Source: Heliocidaris tuberculata
Taxonomy: Eukaryota > Echinodermata > Echinoidea > Camarodonta > Echinometridae
Reading direction: 5' to 3'
DNA length: 64,000 nt
NCBI GenBank assembly: GCA_025618425.1
Contig: CM046838.1
Coordinates: 19,156,880 to 19,220,879, forward strand
The notes under the pieces are model-generated. The model searched no databases, was not told the origin of the DNA, and worked only from the letters and a program-made list of their open reading frames with translations. The position numbers and the translations under genes are program-made. How positions within the stretch are numbered: position 1 is the stretch's first letter; the number at the start of each line of letters is the position of its first letter. This document shows positions 40,441 to 53,019 of this stretch, in pieces.

Positions 40441-42260
40441 CAAAGAGAGAAAGATATATTTAATTGTCCCTCCATGAAAATCTTGAAGACGTATTAAAAG
40501 GTTTATACAAGATTTCATATCAATCACTGAGGTGCTGAAGGAAGTTAGTTAATCCTATTCTGTGCCCTTGGAGGCAAATCTCTGGCTTTGGACTAGCAAT
40601 ACTGATTTCATCCTCCAGAAACGGAACATTCTGAAAGGGTTTTTGTTCCAATGGAAGGTGTTCAAATCTCATTTGACAATAAGACCCAAGAAGTGAAACC
40701 CCAAATTTGACTCTTAAAAAGTTGATTTTGGTCATAAACCGTAACCTAGTGGGTCAGAAGGGGTCAAGTTACTTCCTTAGTACAAGTCTTCCCAAAACAC
40801 CACCTTTTTTAATTGTGATGTCTGAATATAAAGCTATTAACATCGTTATCCAATAACTTGATAAAATGAAGTGTGCTGTTGCAATTATGTGCAAAGAAAC
40901 ATACAATAGCAGACAGATAATTTGGTTGTTTGATGTATTTGTTGTACATGTATATTTTACATGAGCATGCTACTTCATTTTTTTATCAATTACATCACAA
41001 CATTCCATTCTTGATGTGACAATAGCATGATACAGAGAAACAGAAAGGAAATATTATAATCCCTGAAAGGAGTATATTGTTCACCCTGTAAAAAAAAAGA
41101 CCCTTGTCAGTTATTTTGAATAGTTTTTATCTTTTTGTATGAATGTTGTGACTTAAATAACTGTATGTGTGGTTATGTTTTTAGCTGGATATTATGATTC
41201 CCTAGATATACCAAGTCTTAAAAACATAGGTTTACATTTCATATGACTACAACAAACAATAGTACATATAAAGAAATATAGCTTTTGTATACAGTGTAGT
41301 AAGTAGATTATTAATGCAGTACTGCTTTTTACCCTCTTCCCCATAGAAAAAAAAATGTGAGGAATAAAGTAAATTAAAAGTTGTTATACAGTCATCCATA
41401 GCTTGCTTTATCTAGTCAAACTTTTTATGAGCTACATTCCATTCTGATGTGATAGGAATGTATTGCCTTTTAGTATTGTCAGCATGGAGACCTAACCCTT
41501 AGTAGTCTGTCTCCGAATATTTATAATTTTGTTATCTCGCAGTGAATTCAGTTTTGTTTTCGATCTGGTGTATGTATGGTTATCAGATGACTGTTACATT
41601 CATGTAGCATATTAGTACAAAGGACTCTGACAAACCACTCTGAGCAAGTTGTCAAATGAGTATTTCATTATGTATTGTGAATTGAAACTCAAATCGGATT
41701 GCTCAAAGTTTACATTTCTTCTTGCATTTATAAAGAAAAAAAAAGCAAAAAATATCTATATCTATACATGTAATTGTACATGTGAAGCATATTATTATTC
41801 TTATCACATTGATTGAAGGCATGTTCTTGAAAAAGAGGGCAAAAGTAATAAATTAATGGTGAATGACTCTGATGAGGTAATAGTAAAATAAAGCAAGGAG
41901 GGTGTTACATATAATTGTGCATACCTACATGAAGGCTATAGACATAATGCCCTTCTGGTATTCAACTAAGTAATAGTCATAAAGTACTTGTGGTAAGTTG
42001 ATCTTGAATGGTTATATTTGTAGACTTGAAATATATGTCGATTTTGAATGATAGTATTTGTACATCAAACATAGGAATGTATTGTCCAAAAGAGATAAAC
42101 TATGAAAAACTATATATATATTGATATTTTCTGTGTAGGTCTAGCTATATGTAATGAACAAGGTACTGTGAATGGACGTCAATGAATAAATTAGATGGAG
42201 AGATGAGAAAGAAAGAAATCATAAATGTGAAAAATAAAGTATCAAACTCCATATATGTTA

Positions 42261-42285
42261 AATAAAGTTTTAAATGTTTTCAGTG
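42261..42285 (+). terminator. AP3D1: Likely main poly(A) signal of AP3D1
   Basis: AATAAA at 42,261-42,266 is followed by a GT-rich element at 42,283-42,299, as in a canonical cleavage region. A second AATAAA lies close upstream near 42,233. Confidence 0.6.
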
Positions 42286-42299
42286 GTGTGTTGTGTTCG

Positions 42300-43904
42300 T
42301 ATATTATCCAGTAAGATCAGAGTGATAAAAAGAAAAAGAAATTTACTGTGTAAATTGTTAAAATGGCCATTTTATTCAGAGTAAAGAACGAGGTCATAAG
42401 AAGAATGTAAAAAAAGGAATGCACCAGTTCACATGTTTTTACAAAGTGGGTTGTTTGAAAAAAAATCATACGTGGGTCTACACACAATATTCTGACTGGT
42501 CACTTACAATATACAAATTTTATGTCATTTGACTTTTCTTCATATACAAACTTTATATATCTTTCAGTAATGCTTGAACCTTTGATTACACTTACCAGTG
42601 GTTTAAAACAAAAACAAACAAATGAACAAAACAAAAACAAAAAAGATGTATTGTGGCAGCTAAATAAATAAATGTTAACTTTTTTTAAGGTTGAATTCCC
42701 ATCAAAACTAATATTAATAGATAAGTGCGGAGAAAATGGATTAATGAGTTGAAAGTGGGACAGATTCAAGGTTTATTTTTACATGTATTTCACTCAACAT
42801 AAGAACAAAATTTGCCTGTTAAGAGCAAAAAGGGCATTAACTCTGTTAAAGCCTATGAGTGAACACCCTTCTGTCTCCAAACATGAATTATTCCAAAGCC
42901 CAAGGTAATTGACATCAAAGAGTCAAATATTTCAAGATTTTTTTAGTTTTGAAGTTATATTACTTTCTAATTTTCTTTCCAATTCTACACATGGCTGATC
43001 ATTCTCTTTTCCTGCATAATTTCCTTGCTACTTCATAACAGTGGTGTAGTATTTGTCTAGACATTAAGGGGCACTGGCATCATGGGTAGGGGGTGCATGC
43101 TGATCGAGTGATGGAAATGTGAAGTAAAAATGTCACCAATTGGAATAGGGTGTGATAATGGCTTATATCATCTTCTTTTCATGTTCCATCCCCTTCAGTT
43201 TCTTTCTCTTTTTCTTTTTCCTTTTTTTTTTTCTTCCCATTTATGGGGGGGGGGGGGGGGCACATGCCCCAACCCTTGCTTCCACAGTTATACCACTGTT
43301 TCTCAGAACTAGCTGACATCTTGGAAAGCCCTTTCCACAATGATACCTGAAAACAATAATAAATGAAGGATTTATATAGTGCCTTTTCCACTGGATACAA
43401 AGTGCTTTGAAATATCTTCCCTGGGTCAACGTTGGAGTTGAAATATCTACAAGTTACCATTTGTGTGAGTTCAGTGAGTGCATATGGGTTTTCAGAATAT
43501 GTCTTCAAGCAATTCTACAAGTAAGCCCTGTATCAATCAATTTAGAAATCTTTTCTTTAAAATATACTCTGATTATGGACAAACAAGGTGACTATCATAT
43601 TTGCGCAGACATATCATTCAAAATATAGAATGAAAAAGATATAACAATAAGGAAAGTTATTATTATAAGCAGCCTGGGTGTCTCTCGGGATTAAAGCTAG
43701 GGGAACATATACTAACAATTTTGGGTAAGGCATCATAAAGTAAATCATATAGAAAACAATTTGAATACAAAAAGACGGCCTAGTTATAAAGATTTCTCCC
43801 GGTATTCAATTTGCTTAAGTGGAATGTAAACGCACACTGCATGCACAATTTGTGCTGTCGAAAATAATCCTTTCTATAATCTGTTATCTTCATTTAACAT
43901 TAAC
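42300..43904. other. Intergenic, no gene seen
   Basis: AT-rich sequence downstream of AP3D1. The only structured piece recognised is the inverted-repeat element at 43,039. Confidence 0.7.
43039..43298. mobile_element. Possible hAT-like non-autonomous element
   Basis: The left end CAGTGGTGTAGTATTTG and the right end TTATACCACTG are inverted repeats like other CAGTGG-ended elements. No matching 8-bp flanks were found, so the assignment is weak. The interior has a G17-type run. Confidence 0.5.
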
Positions 43905-43956
43905 GTACGAAGCCCCATAAGGGCCAAATCGGACAACGTTAAAAAAAAAAATACTA

Positions 43957-44276
43957 CGTACGTACGTAATATTATTACGTACGTACGTAATAATTACTAC
44001 GTACGTACGTAATAATTACTACGTACGTACGTAATATTACTACGTACGTACGTAATATTACTACGTACGTACGTAATAATTACTACGTACGTACGTAATA
44101 ATTATTACGTACGTAATAATTATTACTACGTACGTATGTAGTATTTATTACGTACGTACGTAATAATATTACGTACGTACGTAGTATTTATTACGTACGT
44201 ACGTAGTATTTATTACGTACGTACGTAATAATAATACGTACGTACGTAGTATTTATTACGTACGTACGTAATAATA
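43957..44276. repeat. Palindromic ACGTACGTACGT array, left
   Basis: About 15 units of roughly 20-22 bp, each a TACGTACGTACGTA palindrome joined by AATAATTA or AGTATTTAT spacers. Each unit is self-complementary and contains several ACGT cores. Confidence 0.97.
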
Positions 44277-44907
44277 AAACGTGAAAAGAGTGAAATCCAC
44301 ATTTTGAATCTCAAACAAATGTCTATCCTATCCTTATCCGTCGATTCCCAGATGATTTGCCACAATATATAAGCGCTACTGTGAGCCGCAGTATATCTCA
44401 ACATGATTATGTGTGTGTATGGTGAGTGTGTCCCTCCCTTTTCACAGCGGCATCCGGTACCATAATATTTTGCTTCCAACAGAAGCAGAAAAATCAGAAA
44501 AAATCAGAAAATCGGAAAACTTCTGACTTCTGGACAAGTTATGAATTTTTTCAGAACACGAAACACTATTTAAAACAATGAAAATCACTATGACAGTGAC
44601 CTATTCCCTCACAAGGCATTAGGCCTATATTTTCTTTGTATTTTTTTATAATAAAATCCATATTTTTTTTTAATCCAAGAATATGATTTCCTCTTCACTT
44701 GAACCTAATATTTAACCTAATTAGACGCCGGAAGCGCAGGTAGGGGTGGGGGGGGGGGGGGGTAGAGTGAGCATGCAGTTAATTGCCTCCAACCATTCAA
44801 GCCCCCCCCCCCCCCCCCCCCCCTCCCCGCAAGAAAATATAATGATTTCGCATTTCAACAATACATAATAAGCTTGTTAGTGGTTTAAAAATGCAAACTT
44901 CAGCATT

Positions 44908-46188
44908 TTCTTTGACTGTGTCGCTATGTACGATTCTTCGTATAGACGCAACGTTTCTTAATATTTAGAACCCTATAGCTCTCTATCATAGGCGGTAGTA
45001 AGGGGGCAGATGGTAGCTTCCATCTATGGGGGGGGGCAAAATATCCCCCCCCCCCCCCCCACGATAATAACATTTGTGGTATTGCGATCAGCTTTCTAGT
45101 ACTATAAACATGTTAAAAGATGAGGTTATCACTATTGCAACACCCAACCGCGTAGCCAGGATTTCATTTTCAAACCTTTTGTTTTTTTAAGGCGGAAAAT
45201 GAGTTCGACGCCCGGACTGCTAATTATTTGGACGCAATATATACTACACTGTATGTAACAGGGGTGGGTGCAGGGAGGGGGAGTTTCCCCCTCCCCGCGC
45301 AATGCGCGAAAGCTCTGACGTTTTTAAGATAACGGCTCGTAGCAAACATTTTTTTGGGCGGAAAGTATTATAGCTCGACGCCCGGACTCCTTTTCAATTA
45401 TTATATAGGAAGCAATACTGCAATGTGTGTAAACAGGGGTGGGTGGAGGGAGGGGAGTTTCCCCCTTCCCGCGCGAAGCTCATGATGTTTTAGTAAATTT
45501 GAGAAAAAGATAAGGGCTCGTAGAGCCTTTTTAGGCTTTTTTTTCTCTCACTACCCCTCCCCCCGCTTTTTCTTTCACTCTGTCGCTATGTACGATCCCT
45601 CGTATAGACGCAATGTTTCTTGATATTTAGAACCCTAACTGTCTACCATAGGCGGTAGTAGAAAGGGGACAGGGACAGATGCTAGCTCCATCTATCGGTG
45701 GGGGGGGGGGGAAATATCCCCCCCCCCCACGATAACATTTGTGGTATTGCGATCAGCTTGCTAGTACTCAAAACATGCTAAAAGACGAGGTTTCACTATG
45801 GCAACACCCAACCGCGTAGCCAGGATTTCATTTTAGGGGGGGGGGGCGGTTGGTAACATGTACTGCACTGTATGTAACAGGGGTGGGTGCAGGGAGGGGG
45901 AGTTTCCCCTTTCCCGCGCGAAGTGCGAAAGCTCTGACGTTTAGCAAATTTGAGAGAACTGAGATAACGGCTCGTAGCAAACATTTTTTTAGGCGGAAAG
46001 TTATAGTTCGACGCCCGGACTCCTTTTCAATTATTTGGAAGCAATACTGCAATGTATGTAACAGGGGTGGGTGGAGGGACGTTAAAAGCAAATTTGAAAG
46101 AAAGATAACGGCTCGTAGAGCCTTTTTAGGCTTTTTTCTCTCACTAAACATCTCCCCCCCCCCCCCCCCCCCCCGCTTTTTCGCTCTG

Positions 46189-46200
<12 letters not shown>
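44908..46200 (+). repeat. 660-bp tandem duplication
   Basis: TCGCTATGTACGAT...CGTATAGACGCAA recurs at about 44,922 and 45,583. Both copies continue through AGGCGGTAGTA, GATAACATTTGTGGTATTGC-type sequence, CCAACCGCGTAGCCAGGATT and GGGGTGGGTG blocks. The inner GGGGTGGGTG...GCGCGAA...GACGTTT module of about 180 bp is itself repeated. Inverted relatives lie at 59,580-60,830. Confidence 0.85.
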
Positions 46201-46219
<19 letters not shown>

Positions 46220-48128
46220 GTTGGGGGTTTTTATTGGGAGGGGCGACCGCCCTACCGCCCCCTGTCTACACGCCTGGCTACACGCCTGGCTTCACCTACA
46301 TTTTTTGCGATCTACGATCCCGATCGAGGTGGTGGCGTTGCCGATGGAACTCTATCTGTTTTGCCAAAGGTGTTCTCCTCAAACTTGGCTCATCAAAGTT
46401 TTTTGCTTGCTGATCGTCGTTTAGTTTGGCTTCAGCCAACGAGACCGACAGCCCTGAGAGACTGACAATGTAGTGGGAGGTGGCTTCTGAACCCTATTAT
46501 GGATATGAGTCCCAAGACTAGTAGGCCTATGAAATCAAGCAGATACCATAATAATGTTGATATCTCCTAAAGAAAAACGACAGGGTTAATGTAAGAAATG
46601 AAAGATCATTCGACATTTCACCCAAATTAATTTGTTGTCATTTTCATTATATCGCTCTGAATAATGCATAACAACATGAACAACATTAGAAAAAGTCTTT
46701 AAGATTAAGTGACTCGCACGTGCATCATTAGACAATTGCACACACAACTGCTAATTGTGGAAACTGAAGCTGAAGCAGAACCACCATAAGAAGGTGCTTG
46801 ATAATAATACCAATGTTGCTTTATATGCACCCTTTGCAGGTGCCCTCAGGTGTCCTTTTTTGTTGGTACCCCCCCCCCCCCCCCCCCCCACTTTGAAAGA
46901 CACTCCGCTGCCACTGGCGCAGAACTTAAAAATTAGGGGAGAAAGCAGATTTTGTGAAGAAAAAAAAAGGTTAGACAAAATTCGGACATATAACAAAATA
47001 ACATGTGAATTTTTTTAAAGACATGAATAAATATGAACAAAAATGAAAATCACTAGACAACTTAGTCATGAGTTTTGACGTCATTCCCTCACGACCACTC
47101 AGTGATCTCTACGTAAAAAAAAAAAAATTATATAGAGATCAGTGCTGACGAAAAAACAGTTATCATCTATTTACTACAGGCCTATTAATAAAACATTGTA
47201 CGTCTTGTCCAAGAATAGGCCTATGATTTCTTCATAAATTGAATGCAATTATATTTTACTCATATACTTTTGCATGTGTGTGTTAATACAGAAAAAATGA
47301 ATTTCTTGATATTAACAGCATGAAAATATAAATTCAAAAAAATAAACAATGACTAGGAATATGTAATATTTTGAAAGCAGTCTCACTGACTTTTTTCCCG
47401 GATACATGTAAAAACATATTACTATAAATCGTCTATAATTAGGTTCAAGTTATGAGGAAATCATATTCTGGGACATAAATTGAGGATATGAAGGAAAATA
47501 ATTGACGGCTTGTGATGAGGATATCGGACGTTACAAATTCATGACAAAGTGGCCAGTTTGTCTAGTGATTTTCTTTGTTTTCAATGTTATAAAGATTCAT
47601 AACTTTCAGACTATACAGTGTCAGATAGCTTTTAGTGTTATAAAGATTCATAACTTCATTTTGTTCGATTTTACTCGAACAGAGTCGAACTGCTTTATTC
47701 TGTTTTGATTCGTCTCGGGACGGACGCGCGTTTACGTTTTACAACCTTGCCTAGGTAGATTTGTCCAAAATTGCAATGAAACGGCTCGAGCTCACCCTAT
47801 ATGCATTGACAGGCTCAGCTCAACAGAGCACATGGCCTAATGCTTGAATGCTTGTGGGGTACATACAGAGTATAAAGAGAAAACTATACAGATCCACACG
47901 AATCGACGTGTACACAGTCGTGACAGATTACTTTTACTGTAATTTTCTTAATGAATATATTATTTTCAACACAAGGTCAGAGGGCAGAGTTCCTACTCAG
48001 GAAAGATGTTTTCAAATTTTGTTAGAATATCAAAATGAAGAAAAAGCAATAGCTATTAAAAGGAATGAGTTAGATAAGCATTTGGGAGAGACTGCACCGA
48101 AATGGCAGGATTGGGGGCGATGCAGGGG

Positions 48129-48132
48129 TAAG

Positions 48133-48166
<34 letters not shown>

Positions 48167-48200
48167 GAGAGAGAGGGAGGGAGAGAGAGGGGGTTGAAAG
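48129..48200 (+). repeat. (GA)n microsatellite
   Basis: About 70 bp of GAGAGA with a few interruptions. It lies inside an open frame starting at 47,848 that I cannot support as a gene. Confidence 0.95.
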
Positions 48201-49205
48201 AGATAAGAGGATTTGTGATTGTGTACGTAGAGTTGCGTTTCTGTGTGTGTGTTGCGTCTGATTTTTTTTTTTTTTTTTTTTAAGGATACGTGGGGGTTAT
48301 AGGAGCTAGGTCAATGGCCGGGTTTTGGTAAAAGAAGAAAGATTTCACTCAATGTCTCTCTTTTAAAAATATTGTTTAAGGTCTTTTTTTTTTCTCCTAA
48401 TGTTTATATGCTCATTTAAATCATTGAAATATCTTTAGTGATGATTAATTGTATTTCTGGTAATGTATTTCAGTGTGTCAAGCCTTATATCTTCCATGTT
48501 GATATGATCATGTAAGTCACTGAAATATTTTACTTGTGATTTTCATATTTTTGTTATGTAATTCAATGAAAATAATTTGAAAAAAGAAAAAAAATCCATG
48601 TATTATTGAGTGAAATCAAAATAAAGATCACTGAAAAAAGTGGAAGAAAAAAAAGGCTTAAATGCACTACATACAGTAGGGCCTACGTCCCCCCCCCCCC
48701 CCCCCCCCCTCTTATGCAAAATCCTGGATCCGCCCCTGATGGAAGGGCATGACATGTAGTTATCTAAACTTAATTTGCAGACTAGAAATTTAGGTCAGTA
48801 TACACAAAAACAGGTGGCGGAACCAAATTGCAGAACTAATGAAGACACGTCTTTATAGGAGTTCTGTGAACTGTAATGGTCATCACACACACTTGCACGC
48901 AACAGTCAATACTTAGAGTGAGCTCGAGCCGTTTCGTTGCAATATTTGGAAAATATGCCTAGGCAAGGTTGTAAAACGTAAACGCGCGGACCGGACTTGC
49001 CGCTGGGAAAATGAAGCGACACACACACATATCCACCATATCCACCAACACACGTCACACACGCATCACACAAATGTTGAGGATTCTTCACACTAGACAA
49101 GCTACAGTCCACAGGCTCACAATATTGTGGCAAATGAACGGGAATCGACGGATAATAATAAGGCAGCTGTGTAATTTCAAAATGTGGATATAGACCTTTT
49201 TCACG

Positions 49206-49367
49206 TATTATTTATTACGTACGTACGTAGTATTATTACGTACGTACGTAATAAATATTACGTACGTACGTAGTAGTTATCACGTACGTACGTAGTATTA
49301 TCACGTACGTACGTAGTAATTATTACGTACGTACGTAGTAATTATTACGTACGTACGTAATATTTAT
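49206..49367. repeat. Palindromic ACGTACGTACGT array, right
   Basis: About seven units like those at 43,957, in the inverted terminal repeat at the other end of the 5.5-kb interval. Fewer units than on the left. Confidence 0.97.
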
Positions 49368-51384
49368 TTTTTTTTACGTTGTCAATTTGGCCCTTACGGG
49401 GCTTCGTACAATTCACAGCGCGGGACTGGATCACAGAACTCCTAAAGACGTCTTCAGGAGTTCTGTGGACTGGATGGAACTTGGCCGGAATCCAGCCGGA
49501 AAGCCAATTTGAGGAGTGTCAAAAATTATATGATCAAAAAGAAAAAGATGTAAAATAGCGATATAAAAAAATCATAAACTAATATGAGACGAGCAACAAG
49601 GAATAAATTTATAATTGTTAATATCTAAACATTATTTAGTACATTACCGAGTAAATTACGGTACCAAAAATGACGTCATTTTTATTTAAGATCGTTTAAG
49701 TTTATAGAGGGGATATTTTGTACCGGTCCGCCAGCGCTCAGGGTAAATACCGAAAGAAACGACTAGGTGGAGGTTGAAGAGCAAGGTCTACTCTATCGAA
49801 AAAATAATATTTCATCAAAAGTTATATGTCTTTGACCATAGCGGACTAGTCTTTTTGCAGACGGACATATTTTCCCTACTATACGTGTGTATAGGGGAGG
49901 GGCCAGACAACTTACTTTGAATCGGTCCGCCAGCGCTCAGAGAAAATACCGAAGGAAGCGACTAGGTGGAGGTTGAAGAGCAAGGTCTACTCTATCGAAA
50001 AAATAATATTTCATCAAAAGTTATATGTCTTTGACCATAGCGGACTAGTCTTTTTTTTTTGGGGGGGGGGGGAATTGCAGACGGTCATTTTCCATATACT
50101 TTACGTGTAATATATATGGGGGTAAGGAGGGGAGGGGGTGAGGTAACTTTGAATCATTCCGCTAGCGCTCAGAGAAAAATTCGGAAAAAGCGACTAGGTG
50201 GAGATTGTAGAGCAAGGTCCAAACTATCGAAAAAATGTAATTTCATTAAAATAAAAGTGGCTTTGACCATAGCGGAATAGTCTTTTTTGTAGACGGTCAT
50301 TTTCCATACTTTATGCGTAATATATATGGGACTAAGGGGAGGGGTTGAGGTAACTTTGAATTATTCCGCTAGCTCTGAAAGAAAAATTCGGAAAAAGTGA
50401 CTAGGTGGAGATTGTAGAGCACGGTCCAACTATCGAAAAAAAAAATCTAATTTCATTAAAATAAAAGTGGTTTTGACGATAGTGGAATAGTCTTTTTGCA
50501 GACGGTCATTTTCCATACACTTTACGTGTAATATATATGGGAGTAAGGAGGGGAGGGGGTGAGGTAACTTTGAATTATTCCGCTAGCTCTCAAAGAAAAA
50601 TTCGGAAAAACCGACTAGGTGGAGATTGTAGAGCACGGTCCAACTATCGAAAAAAAAAATCTAATTTCATTAAAATAAAAGTGGTTTTGACGATAGTTGA
50701 ATAGTCTTTTTGCAGACGGTCATTTTCCATACACTTTACGTGTAATATATATGGGAGTAAGGAGGGGAGGGGGTGAGGTAACTTTGAATTATTCCGCGAG
50801 CTCTCAAAGAAAAATTCGGAAAAACCGACTAGCTGGAGATTGTAGTGCAAGGTCCAACTATCGAAAAAATGTAATTTCATTAAAATAAAAGTGGCTTTGA
50901 CCATAGCGGAATAGTCTTTTTTGCAGACGGTCATTTTCCATACTTTACGTGTAATATATATGGGACTAAGGGGAGGGGGTGAGGTAACTTTGAATCATTC
51001 CGCTAGTGCTCAGAGACAAATTCGGAAAAAGCGACAAGGTGGAGATTGTAGAGCAACTTCCAAACTATCGAAAAAATGTAATTTCATTAAAATAAAAGTG
51101 GCTTTGACCATAGCGGAATAGTCTTTTTTGCAGACGGTCATTTTCCATATACTTTACGTGTAATATATATGGGAGTAAGGAGGGGAGGGGGTGAGGTAAC
51201 TTTGAATCATTCCGCTAGCGCTCAGAGAAAAATTCGGAAAAAGCGACTTGGTGGAGATTGTAGAGCAAGGTCCAAACTATCGAAAAAATGTAATTTCATT
51301 AAAATAAAAGTGGCTTTGACCATAGCGGAATAGTCTTTTTTGCAGACGGTCATTTTCCATACTATTATACGTGTAATATATATG

Positions 51385-53019
51385 CACTGTAAAAAAAATG
51401 CGACATGTGACATGTTTATTTCTGTGACAGATTTAAAACACTGCGACGTGTTTATATATTGTACGGGTTTAAGAGCTAAACACATGTGTTTAAGAGCTAA
51501 ACACATGTGCCTATTTTTTTCATCTTTCAGCACGCCTTAGGTGTTTACTAGATAAACATGTTTACCTTTTAAATGGTTCCAATGTATAGGCTAAACACCA
51601 AATGTTTACACCTTAATCATTTAGTGTTTACACCTGTTTAAATACTAAACAGTGTGTGTGATTATGGTGTAAACACCACGTGTTTATATATTGTAGCTAA
51701 GTTAAGAGCTAAACACATTCTGTGCTTATTTTCATCACGCCTAGGTGTTTATTAGATAAACATGCTTACCTTTTAAATGGTTCTAATGTATACACTCTTA
51801 AAATGTTGGGTAAATTTAGTTGGGTAACTGCTGGTTGGTTAAAAATATTCCCAATTCTGGGCTATTATTAACCAACTGGACACTCGAGTGGTGTAACCAA
51901 TATTGGTCAATACTTTTTACCTAAATATTGGGCATATATTTACCAACAGTATTTGGTAATTATGGGTTGGGTACTTGTTGCTCTGTAGTTGTGTAATTTT
52001 GTCACATTTCCTTTGCCAGTTGGGTAAATTTTGTTGGGTAACTGATGGTTGGTTAGAAATTCGCTTTTGCCCAACTTGTGGTAACTATTTTTACCCAATC
52101 ATTGGGGAAAACACTTATATGAATATTCATGAATTTTTAGTAGCGTATGGTTTGGGGTGGCCCGATTTACTAACTGTCACCGAATGCATAAAAAAATATA
52201 AGGGGTATATAAGAGCTTGCACTAGTTTGCACTAACTGGATAGGATAGGACTAGGATAGGATAGGTTAAGATATAGAATAGGATAGCTTAAAATAGGATA
52301 GGTTAGGATTGATTAGGTTAAGACCCAGAAGGACGTAACAAGCAGATTTCTTTTTTTTTTTTACCTAAGTTGGAGGAAAAAGGAAAGAATAAATTGGGCA
52401 GCTGAATTTGCCCAACCACATGATATTTGTTACCAAACAGCTGAACAAATAGAGAGTTGGGCAATCCTATTGGGTAAGATTGGTTGGGCAATAATTACCC
52501 AACTGAGAATATAACCAACAGTTGGGCAATTGTAGAGTTGGGTAAAATCTAATGGGTCACCAACTGATGGGCAATTTAATTTGCCCAACAACATAGTAAA
52601 TGGATTGGCCAACATCAGTTGGGCAAATTTTAACCAAAAGTTGTGTGGACAGTATGTTGCCCAGTGTTGGTTAAAAATTGGGCATTTTTTTTTGCCCAAC
52701 TTTTTTAAGAGTGTAGGCTAAACGCCAAATGTTTACACCATAATCACACATACTGTTTAGTATTTAAACAGCTGTAAACACCAAATGATTATTTTGTAAA
52801 CATTTGGTGTTTAGCCTATACATTAGAACCATTTAAAAGGTAAACATGTTCATCTAGTAAACACCTAAGGCGTGCTGAAAGATGAAAAAAATAGGCACAT
52901 GTGTTTAGCTCTTAAACACATGGGTTTAGCTCTTAAACCCGTACAATATATAAACACGTCGCAGTGTTTTAAATCTGTCACAGAAAAGTGTTTAGAAACT
53001 AAACAAATTTTTTACAGTG
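51385..53019. mobile_element. Inverted-repeat element inserted into the satellite array
   Basis: The ends CACTGTAAAAAAAATGCGAC and TTTTTTACAGTG begin inverted arms several hundred bases long (GTTTAAGAGCTAAACACATG, GGTGTTTACTAGATAAACAT). The array sequence TAATATATATG resumes at TGGGACTAAGG, so only a TG appears duplicated. Its arms are rich in TGTTTA/TAAACA motifs. No transposase is recognised. Confidence 0.85.
51793..52713. mobile_element. Second inverted-repeat element nested in the first
   Basis: The ends CACTCTTAAAATGTTGGGTA and GCCCAACTTTTTTAAGAGTG are inverted repeats. TA precedes and TA follows, and the outer element's GTATAGGCTAAAC (intact in its other arm) is split here, giving a TA duplication. 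The interior is packed with TTGGGTAA and TTGGGCAA and their complements, plus a (GGATA)n-like patch at about 52,240-52,320. Confidence 0.85.

Larger units (their letters stand above)
38182..42285 (+). other. AP3D1: AP3D1 3' untranslated region
   Basis: About 4.1 kb of AT-rich sequence without coding signals follows the stop. Candidate AATAAA signals lie at 38,315, 39,394, 41,363 and 42,261. The last is the strongest because a GT-rich downstream element follows (GTGGTGTGTTGTGTTCG). A 184-bp tandem duplication occurs inside. Shorter 3' ends from the earlier signals are possible. Confidence 0.65.
43905..49409. mobile_element. 5.5-kb interval bounded by long inverted repeats
   Basis: The left end GTACGAAGCCCCATAAGGGC and its continuation CAAATCGGACAACGTT are inverted at the right as AACGTTGTC..., GGCCCTTACGGGGCTTCGTAC (one or two differences). 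Inside each end is an ACGTACGTACGT array, then further paired sequence (ATCCACATTTTGAA, TCCGTCGATTCCC, ATTTGCCACAATAT) to about 44,450 and 49,010. No transposase is recognised inside and no target duplication is clear. It could be one large non-autonomous element or two copies in opposite orientation. Confidence 0.6.

Noticed and set aside
45850..46413. 187-codon open frame
   Set aside because: It runs through repeat modules and C/T homopolymers, has no domain and overlaps a tandem duplication.
47848..48261. 137-codon open frame as a gene inside the 5.5-kb element
   Set aside because: Its C-terminal part is a (GA)n run and the rest has no recognisable domain or splice context; not supportable as a transposase.
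43957..49367. Regular palindromic repeats as a CRISPR array
   Set aside because: Spacers are a few A/T bases, not unique 25-40-nt sequences, and the DNA is eukaryotic.
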